The notes under the pieces were generated by a model. The model was not told the origin of the DNA and made no database searches. It was given only the letters and a program-made list of their open reading frames with translations. DNA of 6,923 nucleotides from assembly GCA_031292465.1 (NCBI GenBank), contig JARLHB010000121.1, positions 1 through 6,923 of the forward strand, given 5' to 3'. This DNA comes from Ignavibacteriaceae bacterium (lineage in GTDB: Bacteria; Bacteroidota; Ignavibacteria; Ignavibacteriales; Ignavibacteriaceae). The translations under genes and the position numbers were made by a program. Positions within the stretch are counted from its first letter, which is position 1. Each line of letters begins with the position of its first letter. Positions 1-6,908 of this stretch are shown in pieces.

Positions 1-6
1 AAACAA

Positions 7-10
7 AGGA
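7..10 (+). promoter_or_regulatory. Ribosome binding site of first rhamnosidase
   Basis: The bases AGGA, within AAAGGAAA, lie 11 bases upstream of the ATG at 22. This is a modest Shine-Dalgarno match in an A-rich leader, with slightly long spacing. It supports the start at 22, which is also the start that places a signal peptide at the very N-terminus. Only 21 bases of upstream sequence are present, so no promoter can be judged. Confidence 0.55.
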
Positions 11-21
11 AATTCTAAAAA

Positions 22-2745
22 ATGCCTAAATGTCTTTTGTTAGTTTCGATACTGTCCTGTATAATATTTGCATCGCCTTCTGATATAACTAACAAGAAAA
101 TATCCATAATTGATTTAGAATGTGAAAACCTTATAAATCCATTATCAATTGGCAGTTCCGTCCCGCGGTTTAGCTGGAAATTACAGTCTTATAAAAATGG
201 AGTAAAACAGAAGGCTTACCGGATTATTGTGTCCGGCAGCCCTGAAGAAATAAAATGCCATAAAGGCAATTATTGGGATTCCGGAAAAATAGAATCTAAC
301 CAGTCTATTAATGTCCCTTATAATGGCCGCGAATTAATATCAGGTCTAAAGTTATACTGGGCTGTAAAGGTATGGGATCAAAACAATTCGGAATCTGAAT
401 GGAACATTGCATCGTTTGAAACAGGCTTGCTGAATAATAATGACTGGAAAGCATTATGGATCGGTACGGAATGTAATATTCCTCAAGATTCGGCAATTAC
501 AGGGCCTGCCCCGTATTTTAGAAAAGAATTTGAATTAAATAAAAAAATTAAAAGCGTACGCGCTTATGTGTGCGGCCTCGGGTTTTATGAATTATATCTT
601 AACGGGAATAAAATTGGCGACCAGGTTTTAGCGCCCGCCCAGACAAACTATGATGTAAGAAACCTTAATAATCTGCGTTACCCGTATGATGACCAGTCAA
701 CCCAGCGGGTATTGTATAATACGTTTGATGTTACCGGACAGTTAAAAAGCGGACAGAATACGGTAGGAATAGTACTGGGCAACGGCTGGTATAATATGCG
801 CGACCACAGGCCCGAAGGCGATATGTGGTATGATACTCCGCGTTTGATTTTACAAATGGAAGTTATTTATCAGGACGGAACAAAAAACCTTATTACAAGC
901 GATTCATCCTGGAAATATACAACCGGGCCTTTATTGCATGACGGAATTTATACCGGGGAAATGTATGATGCAAGGCTTCAACTTGCAGGATGGAATATGA
1001 ATGGGTATGATGATGGCAACTGGAACAATGCCAGGTTAGTAAGGCCGCCTTCAGGCGCATTACAGCCGCAGTTAGCGCCTTATGATAAAATTATGCGTAC
1101 CATTTCACCTTTATCTGTTAAACGGGTAAATGATTCAACATACCTGTTTTCGATTGATGAGATGATTTCCGGATGGGCGCAGCTTAAAGTAAAAGGCAAT
1201 GCGGGTGATACCATCAGGCTAAGATTTATTGCAGAGGAAGGGAATGATTATAAACAGTCGGATACATACATTTTAAGCGGCAAAGGGGAAGAAACATGGG
1301 AACCGAAATTTACATGGCATGCATTCAGAACAATAGAAGCAGTTTCTAAAAAAGCACACCTGGATAAAAACAGCCTGTTAGTAAAAGTTGTTAATACAGA
1401 CGTCAAATCTGCCGGTTCGTTTTATTGTTCAAACAAATTGTTTAATAAAATTTATAAAAATTATTTGCGTACTCAGTTTGATAATTTTCACGGAAGCCTG
1501 AGCAGCGACTGCCCCCACCGTGAACGGCTTGGTTATACGGGAGACGGCGAAGTGCTTACGGAAACTGCGCTATATTCATTCGATATGATTCAGTTCTATA
1601 ATAAATGGTTTAACGATTTTGAAGATGCCCGTAATAAAAAAACCGGCTTTGTTACTCATACAGCGCCGTTTGAAGGCGGCGGCGGCGGGCCTGCATGGGG
1701 CAGCGCGATGGTTATTATGCCGTGGAAATATTACTGCTTTTACGGAGATAGGAAAATACTTGAAGATCATTACCGGGGAATGAAGCAATGGGTCGCTTAC
1801 TTATCAACACGCACAGATGAGCGCGGAATTGTAATGCGCGAAGAACCTAATGGCTGGTGCCTTGGCGACTGGTGTACCGTGGATAAGATAGAACTGCCTG
1901 CGCCTTTAGTGAATACATGCTATTATTATTATGTAACAAACATAATGAAAGATGTTGCCGGAGTATTAGGCAGGAAAGGCGACAGCTTGTTCTTTGCAAA
2001 TCAACTTAACAAAATTAAAAATGATTTTAACCGCGTATTTTATGATTCAGTGAAAAAACAATATTGGGAAAACAGGCAGGGCGCAAATGTATTTCCGTTG
2101 GCTTTCGGGTTGGTTTCTGAAGAAAACGAGAATGCTGTTTACAATTCTCTGCTGGATCACCTGAAAAAATTAAATTACCATTTTGATACCGGCATCCTTT
2201 CCACACCTTTATTGCTTAATGTTTTAACGCAAAGGAATAATGCAGATTTAGCTTACCAGTTGATGAATCAAAAAGATTATCCTGGCTTTGGCGATGCTAT
2301 ACTGAATAAAGGTGCTACATGTTTATGGGAATATTGGGACGGACGCAAGTCACGCTGCCATCCTATGTTCGGAAGTGTTATAGCATGGTTCTATAAAACA
2401 CTTGCGGGGATTAATTATGATACTGATAATCCCGGTATGCAGCACTTTATTATTGAACCAGGTATGTATGACAGCCTATCATTCTGCAAAGCAAGTTATA
2501 ATTCAGTTTACGGAAAAATAGTAAGCGACTGGAAAGTTAAAAAAGATGGTACATTTACTATTAATGTTGAAATACCGGACAATACAACGGCAACAATAAA
2601 AATACCTGCAAAGGACGAAAAACATCTTCTTAATAATAATATCCCGGTAAGCAGTTCTAAAAATATTAAGATACAAAAATTTATTGATGGTAAAGTAATT
2701 CTGGACCTTGAACCTGGAAGGTATAATTTAAGTTCTTCTAATTGA
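22..2745 (+). CDS. Secreted alpha-L-rhamnosidase, GH78 (copy 1)
   Basis: This 907-residue inverting glycoside hydrolase should release terminal alpha-L-rhamnose from polysaccharides or glycosides outside the cytoplasm. Residues 1 to about 18 form a Sec signal peptide (MPK, then a hydrophobic core). A fibronectin-like N-terminal domain covers about 30-140 (LECENLINPLSIG, RFSWKLQS). The carbohydrate-binding-like N domain follows at about 141-345 (DWKALWIG, GPAPYFRKEF), then a beta-sandwich at about 350-460, the (alpha/alpha)6 barrel at about 465-805, and a C-terminal beta domain ending in the GMQHFIIEPG-type segment and beyond. The family signature DCPHRERLGYTGD starts at D496. By known GH78 structures E501 is the likely general acid, with D496 and D508 in the site. 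E770 in CLWEYWDG is the likely general base and H780 the conserved histidine. The five-glycine loop at 552-556 is followed by PAWGSA. The length is normal for secreted GH78 enzymes and the frame is intact. Family assignment is firm; the natural substrate is unknown. Confidence 0.96.
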   Translation: MPKCLLLVSILSCIIFASPSDITNKKISIIDLECENLINPLSIGSSVPRFSWKLQSYKNGVKQKAYRIIVSGSPEEIKCHKGNYWDSGKIESNQSINVPYNGRELISGLKLYWAVKVWDQNNSESEWNIASFETGLLNNNDWKALWIGTECNIPQDSAITGPAPYFRKEFELNKKIKSVRAYVCGLGFYELYLNGNKIGDQVLAPAQTNYDVRNLNNLRYPYDDQSTQRVLYNTFDVTGQLKSGQNTVGIVLGNGWYNMRDHRPEGDMWYDTPRLILQMEVIYQDGTKNLITSDSSWKYTTGPLLHDGIYTGEMYDARLQLAGWNMNGYDDGNWNNARLVRPPSGALQPQLAPYDKIMRTISPLSVKRVNDSTYLFSIDEMISGWAQLKVKGNAGDTIRLRFIAEEGNDYKQSDTYILSGKGEETWEPKFTWHAFRTIEAVSKKAHLDKNSLLVKVVNTDVKSAGSFYCSNKLFNKIYKNYLRTQFDNFHGSLSSDCPHRERLGYTGDGEVLTETALYSFDMIQFYNKWFNDFEDARNKKTGFVTHTAPFEGGGGGPAWGSAMVIMPWKYYCFYGDRKILEDHYRGMKQWVAYLSTRTDERGIVMREEPNGWCLGDWCTVDKIELPAPLVNTCYYYYVTNIMKDVAGVLGRKGDSLFFANQLNKIKNDFNRVFYDSVKKQYWENRQGANVFPLAFGLVSEENENAVYNSLLDHLKKLNYHFDTGILSTPLLLNVLTQRNNADLAYQLMNQKDYPGFGDAILNKGATCLWEYWDGRKSRCHPMFGSVIAWFYKTLAGINYDTDNPGMQHFIIEPGMYDSLSFCKASYNSVYGKIVSDWKVKKDGTFTINVEIPDNTTATIKIPAKDEKHLLNNNIPVSSSKNIKIQKFIDGKVILDLEPGRYNLSSSN

Positions 2746-2804
2746 ATCTCTCTTTATTCCGGTTTTGCAAATGATCATTTTAAAAATTAAACGAGTAATT
2801 AAAA
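2746..2804 (+). other. Short intergenic spacer with 12-bp palindrome
   Basis: This 59-base AT-rich gap joins the two rhamnosidase genes. It contains a perfect 12-bp palindrome, AAATGATCATTT, at 2769-2780. There is no GC-rich hairpin with a U-run that would act as a terminator, and no convincing -35/-10 pair. The simplest reading is that both genes share one transcript. The bases before the second ATG resemble the leader of the first gene, but AAAGGA has become AAACGAG, so the ribosome binding site is weaker. Confidence 0.55.
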
Positions 2805-5534
2805 ATGCCTAAATATATCTTATTATTTCTAATCGTTATCGCATCACAAACATTAACCGCATCGTCTTCTGAAAAAATTAATAAGGATATTCTTCCTGTT
2901 GATTTAAGATGCGAGAGCCTTATAAATCCAATATCAATCGGGATGAATCCGCGGCTTAGCTGGAAGCTGCAATCAAATACAAACGGTGCAAAGCAGACAG
3001 CTTACCGGATTATTGTTTCCGATAGCCGGGAAAATATACTAAAGAGAAAAGGTAATTATTGGGATTCGGGAAAGATACAATCGAACCAATCTATTAATAT
3101 TTCTTATAATGGTCATCCGTTATCATCAGAATTAAAACTGTACTGGTCGGTTATGATATGGGATGAAAATAATTCAACATCGGACTGGGGCAACGTCGCT
3201 GTATTTGAAACCGGGTTATTAAATAAGTCTGACTGGAAAGCAGCCTGGATTGGAATGGAAACCGATATTAATAAGGATTCAGCCAGTACGGGCCCGGCTC
3301 CATACTTCAGGAAAGAATTTGCCTTGAATGGAGGAATAAAAAGCGCACGCGCTTATGTGTGCGGCCTCGGCTTTTATGAATTATACATCAATGGTGTAAA
3401 AACCGGCAGCCAGGTGCTGGCGCCTGCAATAACAAATTATGATGTAAGAAGCTTAAAAAAAATTACTTTCCCGTATGATGACCAATCAACGCAAAGGGTA
3501 TTTTATAATACGTTTGATGTCACAGAACAATTAAAAAACGGGCATAATACCATAGGCATGATATTAGGCAACGGCTGGTATAATCAGCGTGACAGAACCG
3601 TTGAAGGCACTATGTGGTATGATACTCCGCGTTTAATTTTGCAGGTTGAAGTTGTATACCGGAATGGTAAAAAAGAAATACTTAAAAGCGATGATTCATG
3701 GAAATGCGCCACAGGCCCCCTGCTGCATGATGGTATTTACACAGGGGAAATATTTGATGCACGGCTTCAGCTTAACGGCTGGAACTTAAATGGTTATAAG
3801 GATGGCAACTGGAAGAATGCGGAAATAGTAAGGGCACCATCCGGCGAATTACAGCCGCAGTTAGCGCCATTCGATAAAATTACAAGAACTATTTCTCCGT
3901 CATCTGTTAAGAAAACAAATGATTCTACTTACCTGTTTAAGATTGATGAAGCTGTATCCGGATGGGCTGAACTGAAAGTAAACGGTAAAGCCGGCGATAG
4001 AATTAAACTCCGTTTTATTAGTGAAGAAGGAAAGGACTACAATCAGTCTGATACATACATTTTAAACGGCAGCGGGGAAGAAGTTTGGGAACCCCGGTTT
4101 ACATGGCATAATTTCAGAACAATTGAAGCTGTCTCAAAGGATATCCCTTTAGACGAAAAAAACATCCTTGTAAAAGTTGTCAATACCGATGTTAACCGGG
4201 CGGGGTCATTTATATGTTCAAATACCCTCTTTAATAAGATTTATGAAAACTACATACGCACACAGCTTGATAATTTTCATGGAAGTATAAGCAGCGATTG
4301 CCCCCACCGTGAAAGGCTTGGCTATACGGGCGATGCGCAATCGCTTACTGATGCGGCAATTTATTCGTTTGATATGACCCGGTTTTATCCCAAGTATTTT
4401 AATGATATGGAAGATGCCCGCAATAAAAAAACAGGTTATGTACCGCATACGGTTCCGTTTAACGGCGGCGGCGGCGGGCCTGCTTGGGGTTCTGCCATAG
4501 TAATTATGCCGTGGAAATATTACTGTTTGTACGGCGACAAAAGTATTCTGACTGACCACTATGAAGCAATGAAACAATGGGTGTCTTACTTAACCACACG
4601 CACCGATGAGCGCGGAATTGTAGTGCGCGAAGAGCCTAACGGCTGGTGCCTTGGTGATTGGGTTTCGCCTGACAAATTAGAACTGCCGGAGCCATTAGTT
4701 AATACCTGTTACTATTTCTATGTAACTGATTTAGTAAAAAATATTGCGAAGATTTTAGGCAAAGAGAATGATTATCTCTCTTTTGAAAAGCTGTCGTTGA
4801 AAATCAAAAGCGATTTTAACCGGGTGTTTTATGATCCGCAAAAGAAACAATACTGGGAAGGCCGGCAGGGTGCGGATGTTTTTCCCCTTGCCTTTGGATT
4901 AGTGCCAAAGGAAAATGAAGATGATGTTTTTAATTCGCTGCTTTCTCACCTTAAGAAGATTAATTACCATTTTGATACCGGCTTCCTTGCAACCCCGCAA
5001 GTGCTTAACGTTTTAACAGAAAGGGGTCGTGTTGACGTAGCATACTGTTTAATGAATCAGAAAGATTACCCGGGTTATGGTTATTACATATTAGGCAAAG
5101 ATGCTACCTGCTTATGGGAACAGTGGGACGGTGAGAACTCGCATTGTCATCCTATGGCCGGCAATGTTACTGCATGGTTTTATAAAACCCTGGCAGGTAT
5201 AAAGTATGACGGCAATAATCCCGGCATGCAGCATTTTATTATTGAACCTGGCATGTTTGACAGCTTATCATTTTGTAAAGCAAGTTATAATTCGCTATAT
5301 GGAAAAATTGTAAGCGACTGGAAAGTTGAGAAGGATGGTAAATTTATCATTAATGTTGAGATACCTGCCAATACCACCTCAACAGTAATAATACCGGCAT
5401 TGGATGGGAATCATATTTATGAAAGCAATATTCCAATAAGTAGAGCTAAAAATATTAAAATAGAAAAATTTGCTGGCGGCAGGGTATTTATTAATGTAGA
5501 TTCGGGTAAGTACACATTTACTTCAGTAAGATGA
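2805..5534 (+). CDS. Secreted alpha-L-rhamnosidase, GH78 (copy 2)
   Basis: This 909-residue paralogue of the preceding gene has the same predicted activity: hydrolysis of terminal alpha-L-rhamnosides outside the cytoplasm. A clear Sec signal peptide occupies residues 1-19 (MPK, a long hydrophobic core, probable cleavage after LTA). The domain order matches copy 1 with an offset of about two residues: fibronectin-like domain, N domain from about 143 (DWKAAWIG), beta-sandwich, (alpha/alpha)6 barrel and C-terminal beta domain. The signature DCPHRERLGYTGD runs from D498. The likely general acid is E503, with D510 alongside. The likely general base is E772 in CLWEQWDG, and the conserved histidine is H782. 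Copy 2 keeps the family-typical TGDAQ (A511, Q512), where copy 1 has TGDGE. After the histidine it has PMAGNV, where copy 1 has PMFGSV. The frame is intact and there is no terminator upstream, so it is probably co-transcribed with copy 1. Substrate preference is unknown and may differ from copy 1. Confidence 0.96.
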   Translation: MPKYILLFLIVIASQTLTASSSEKINKDILPVDLRCESLINPISIGMNPRLSWKLQSNTNGAKQTAYRIIVSDSRENILKRKGNYWDSGKIQSNQSINISYNGHPLSSELKLYWSVMIWDENNSTSDWGNVAVFETGLLNKSDWKAAWIGMETDINKDSASTGPAPYFRKEFALNGGIKSARAYVCGLGFYELYINGVKTGSQVLAPAITNYDVRSLKKITFPYDDQSTQRVFYNTFDVTEQLKNGHNTIGMILGNGWYNQRDRTVEGTMWYDTPRLILQVEVVYRNGKKEILKSDDSWKCATGPLLHDGIYTGEIFDARLQLNGWNLNGYKDGNWKNAEIVRAPSGELQPQLAPFDKITRTISPSSVKKTNDSTYLFKIDEAVSGWAELKVNGKAGDRIKLRFISEEGKDYNQSDTYILNGSGEEVWEPRFTWHNFRTIEAVSKDIPLDEKNILVKVVNTDVNRAGSFICSNTLFNKIYENYIRTQLDNFHGSISSDCPHRERLGYTGDAQSLTDAAIYSFDMTRFYPKYFNDMEDARNKKTGYVPHTVPFNGGGGGPAWGSAIVIMPWKYYCLYGDKSILTDHYEAMKQWVSYLTTRTDERGIVVREEPNGWCLGDWVSPDKLELPEPLVNTCYYFYVTDLVKNIAKILGKENDYLSFEKLSLKIKSDFNRVFYDPQKKQYWEGRQGADVFPLAFGLVPKENEDDVFNSLLSHLKKINYHFDTGFLATPQVLNVLTERGRVDVAYCLMNQKDYPGYGYYILGKDATCLWEQWDGENSHCHPMAGNVTAWFYKTLAGIKYDGNNPGMQHFIIEPGMFDSLSFCKASYNSLYGKIVSDWKVEKDGKFIINVEIPANTTSTVIIPALDGNHIYESNIPISRAKNIKIEKFAGGRVFINVDSGKYTFTSVR

Positions 5535-5559
5535 TTGTATTTCAGAATTAAATGAAAAA

Positions 5560-5582
5560 TAGTCCTTGACAATAATGGACTA
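5560..5582. repeat. Inverted repeat flanking the -35 box
   Basis: TAGTCC at 5560-5565 and GGACTA at 5577-5582 are exact reverse complements, separated by 11 bases that begin with the -35 hexamer TTGACA. The arm spacing fits a dimeric DNA-binding protein touching two turns of the helix. It is too short and too AT-rich in the loop, with no U-run, to be a convincing terminator. It could be chance. Confidence 0.4.
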
Positions 5583-5595
5583 AAACAGATATATT
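5566..5595 (+). promoter_or_regulatory. Predicted sigma-70 type promoter of rhaT
   Basis: TTGACA at 5566-5571 is a perfect -35 hexamer. TATATT at 5590-5595 is a good -10 hexamer after an 18-bp spacer, which puts the transcript start at about 5602. The downstream bases TATATTTT also loosely resemble the TAnnTTTG -7 element of Bacteroidetes promoters, so the sigma factor type stays open. This promoter separates rhaT expression from the rhamnosidases, although read-through from upstream is also possible. Confidence 0.7.
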
Positions 5596-5598
5596 TTA

Positions 5599-5613
5599 CT
5601 TAAAGGTTTTCGT
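5599..5613 (+). promoter_or_regulatory. Operator-like site 1
   Basis: CTTAAAGGTTTTCGT matches site 2 at 14 of 15 positions. It begins four bases after the -10 hexamer and covers the predicted transcription start, the classic place for a repressor. Around its centre the bases form an imperfect palindrome (AAAG/GTTT with outer C and G). LacI-family operators often have an AAACG/CGTTT core, so that family is the leading guess for the regulator, by inference only. Confidence 0.55.
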
Positions 5614-5684
5614 GAACATTTCATAACTAACTAACTTAATGAATGGCTGAACTAATTTTAAATAAATCATAACATACGAATAAG

Positions 5685-5699
5685 CTTAAACGTTTTCGT
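5685..5699 (+). promoter_or_regulatory. Operator-like site 2
   Basis: CTTAAACGTTTTCGT repeats site 1 with one change at the centre (C for G). The change creates a perfect 8-bp palindrome, AAACGTTT, at 5688-5695. Its centre is 86 bp downstream of site 1, about eight helical turns, so two bound dimers would lie on nearly the same face and could loop the DNA. It lies in the leader of rhaT, 65 bases before the start codon. Confidence 0.55.
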
Positions 5700-5747
5700 C
5701 TTGGGCTATTTATTATTTAACCGTTATTAAGTAAAAATGCATTCATA

Positions 5748-5755
5748 AGGAAGGA
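5748..5755 (+). promoter_or_regulatory. Strong ribosome binding site of rhaT
   Basis: AGGAAGGA ends nine bases before the ATG at 5765 and is a good Shine-Dalgarno sequence. It fixes the start at 5765. The nearest upstream ATG, at 5737, meets a stop after three codons, so it cannot be the start. Confidence 0.8.
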
Positions 5756-5764
5756 ATAACCTCA

Positions 5765-6805
5765 ATGAACTCAATCTTAAGCATAGTTTTAATGGCAATA
5801 GGCAGCGCGTGTGCTGCAAGCTTCTATGTCCCGATAAAGAAGGTACACGGCTGGTCGTGGGAAAGTTACTGGATAGTGCAGGGAGTGTTTTCATGGATAG
5901 TAGCACCGTGGGTGTTTGCATACTTTACAGTCCCAAACCTTGGAGCAGTACTAAGTAACTCGCCTTCCGGTGCAGTTGCGTATACTCTTTTGTTCGGCGC
6001 ACTCTGGGGAGTAGGCGGGCTTACATTCGGCCTGAGTATGCGTTTTCTTGGAGTAGCTCTCGGACAGTCAATAGCGCTTGGCTTCTGTGCAGCCCTCGGT
6101 ACACTGATCCCTCCAATAATATCCGGCCAGAACCTGCTTGGTACACACTCAGGCGTGCTGATAATACTCGGAGTATCGATATGTATAGCAGGCATAGCCA
6201 TAGTAGGCTATGCAGGAGCGCTCAGGTCAGCAAATATGTCGGTAGAGGACAGGCAGAAAGCCATAAAGGAATTTGCCCTGAAGAAAGGCCTTCTGATAGC
6301 TGTGCTTGCCGGTGTAATGAGCGCATGTTTTAACTTTGGAATAAACGGTATACCGGGATTTATGGATGCAGGCAACGTAATACAGAAAGTAGCGGCAGAT
6401 CAGGGCACTAATCCTTTGTTTGTGGCTAATCCGGTTTATATATATGTAATGTTCGGAGGGTTCCTTACAAACTTTATTTATTGCATGTACCTTAATGTAA
6501 AGAACAAGACCTTTAAGGACTACCTTTCCGTATCCTCAAACGTACTTGTCAGTAACCTTCTTTTCTGCCTTCTCGGCGGCACACTGTGGTACCTTCAGTT
6601 TTTCTTCTTCGGTATGGGGCAGAGTAAACTGCCGTTAGGTATGGTAGCCTTCGGGTGGAGCATACTGATGGCAATGAATATACTGTTCGGCAATGTGTGG
6701 GGAATAATCCTTAAGGAATGGAAAGGCGCCGGAAGAAAGACGATTACAGTGCTTGTGCTTGGACTGGTAGTACTTGTGCTATCTACATTCGTAATAAAGT
6801 TGTAG
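5765..6805 (+). CDS. rhaT: L-rhamnose/proton symporter RhaT
   Basis: This inner-membrane transporter should import L-rhamnose (and probably L-lyxose) together with a proton, as described for E. coli RhaT. The 346-residue length matches the family (E. coli about 344). About ten hydrophobic segments can be seen, near residues 4-22, 36-56, 70-90, 97-119, 130-150, 175-195, 222-243, 260-281, 292-314 and 326-344. Recognisable family stretches are the N-terminal AASFYVPIKKVHGWSWES, the TLWYLQFFFFGMG segment near 273-285, and LKEWKGAGRKTITVL near 316-330. The gene follows its own predicted promoter and operator pair and sits beside two rhamnosidases, which agrees with rhamnose uptake. Its codon use is odd: 24 of 29 isoleucines are ATA, leucine is mostly CTT/CTG and rarely TTA, and GC sampled by eye is somewhat higher than in the rhamnosidases. 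That may reflect separate origin or different expression. The family call is firm; actual substrate range is inferred. Confidence 0.95.
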   Translation: MNSILSIVLMAIGSACAASFYVPIKKVHGWSWESYWIVQGVFSWIVAPWVFAYFTVPNLGAVLSNSPSGAVAYTLLFGALWGVGGLTFGLSMRFLGVALGQSIALGFCAALGTLIPPIISGQNLLGTHSGVLIILGVSICIAGIAIVGYAGALRSANMSVEDRQKAIKEFALKKGLLIAVLAGVMSACFNFGINGIPGFMDAGNVIQKVAADQGTNPLFVANPVYIYVMFGGFLTNFIYCMYLNVKNKTFKDYLSVSSNVLVSNLLFCLLGGTLWYLQFFFFGMGQSKLPLGMVAFGWSILMAMNILFGNVWGIILKEWKGAGRKTITVLVLGLVVLVLSTFVIKL

Positions 6806-6908
6806 AAGATTGGAAAATTTAAAGATTTAAACACTTAAAGATCAGAAGAATAAAAGACTAAGAAATTAAGAAACAAAAAAATATATCAGAGTAGAAGGAG
6901 AAAAAGAA
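6806..6908 (+). other. Purine-rich intergenic leader
   Basis: These 103 bases between rhaT and the next start are very rich in A and G on the coding strand. They include an 8-base direct repeat, TTAAAGAT, at 6819-6826 and 6835-6842. There is no hairpin with a U-run and no clear -35/-10 pair, so the following gene is probably on the rhaT transcript. An unstructured purine-rich leader would favour ribosome access. Confidence 0.5.
6895..6900 (+). promoter_or_regulatory. Ribosome binding site of the terminal gene
   Basis: AAGGAG lies eight bases before the ATG at 6909. Sequence and spacing are near ideal, and this is the main evidence that a gene begins at 6909. Confidence 0.75.

Larger units (their letters stand above)
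22..5534 (+). repeat. Tandem gene duplication of GH78 rhamnosidase
   Basis: The two rhamnosidase genes are head-to-tail paralogues of 907 and 909 codons, separated by 59 bases. They align almost without gaps from the first codons (both begin ATGCCTAAAT) to near the end. By eye the proteins are roughly 70-75% identical, with nucleotide-level islands such as the stretch around 556-585 matching that around 3346-3375. Both reading frames are open and both keep the catalytic residues. This is an older duplication held by selection, not a recent copy or an assembly artefact. Confidence 0.9.
5535..5764 (+). promoter_or_regulatory. Regulatory region upstream of rhaT
   Basis: This 230-base AT-rich gap lies between the second rhamnosidase and rhaT. 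From left to right it holds an inverted repeat around a -35 hexamer, a -10 hexamer, operator-like site 1 over the predicted start of transcription, a leader of about 160 bases with a short AACT triplet repeat (5625-5636), operator-like site 2, and a strong ribosome binding site. I see no gene here and no rho-independent terminator for the upstream rhamnosidases. Confidence 0.7.

Noticed and set aside
58..60. Cys13 in the copy 1 signal peptide as a lipoprotein cleavage site (ILSC)
   Set aside because: The hydrophobic stretch before it is short and the hydrophobic core continues beyond the Cys (IIFA). Leu at -2 does not fit the usual lipobox, and copy 2 has no Cys there. A standard signal peptidase I site is more likely.
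308..496. Reverse-strand open frame inside copy 1, with similar ones at 1576-1788 and 4218-4577
   Set aside because: They lie wholly inside well-supported GH78 genes, show no recognisable domain and have no ribosome binding site of note. They are antisense shadows.
5535..5565. Terminator for the rhamnosidase genes
   Set aside because: There is no GC-rich stem followed by a T-run. The only inverted repeat nearby encloses the -35 box and lacks terminator features.
5643..5672. Nine-codon open frame in the rhaT leader as a regulatory leader peptide
   Set aside because: It has no ribosome binding site, no run of informative codons and no attenuator hairpin after it.
5727..6201. Reverse-strand open frames over the start of rhaT (5727-5921, 5866-6201) and over its end (6595-6834)
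   Set aside because: The forward frame is a clear full-length RhaT. The reverse frames have low-complexity compositions and no family features.
6833..6840. ACTTAAAG as a third operator half-site downstream of rhaT
   Set aside because: Only the left eight bases match site 1. The GTTTTCGT half is absent, and the surrounding DNA is A-rich enough for a chance match.
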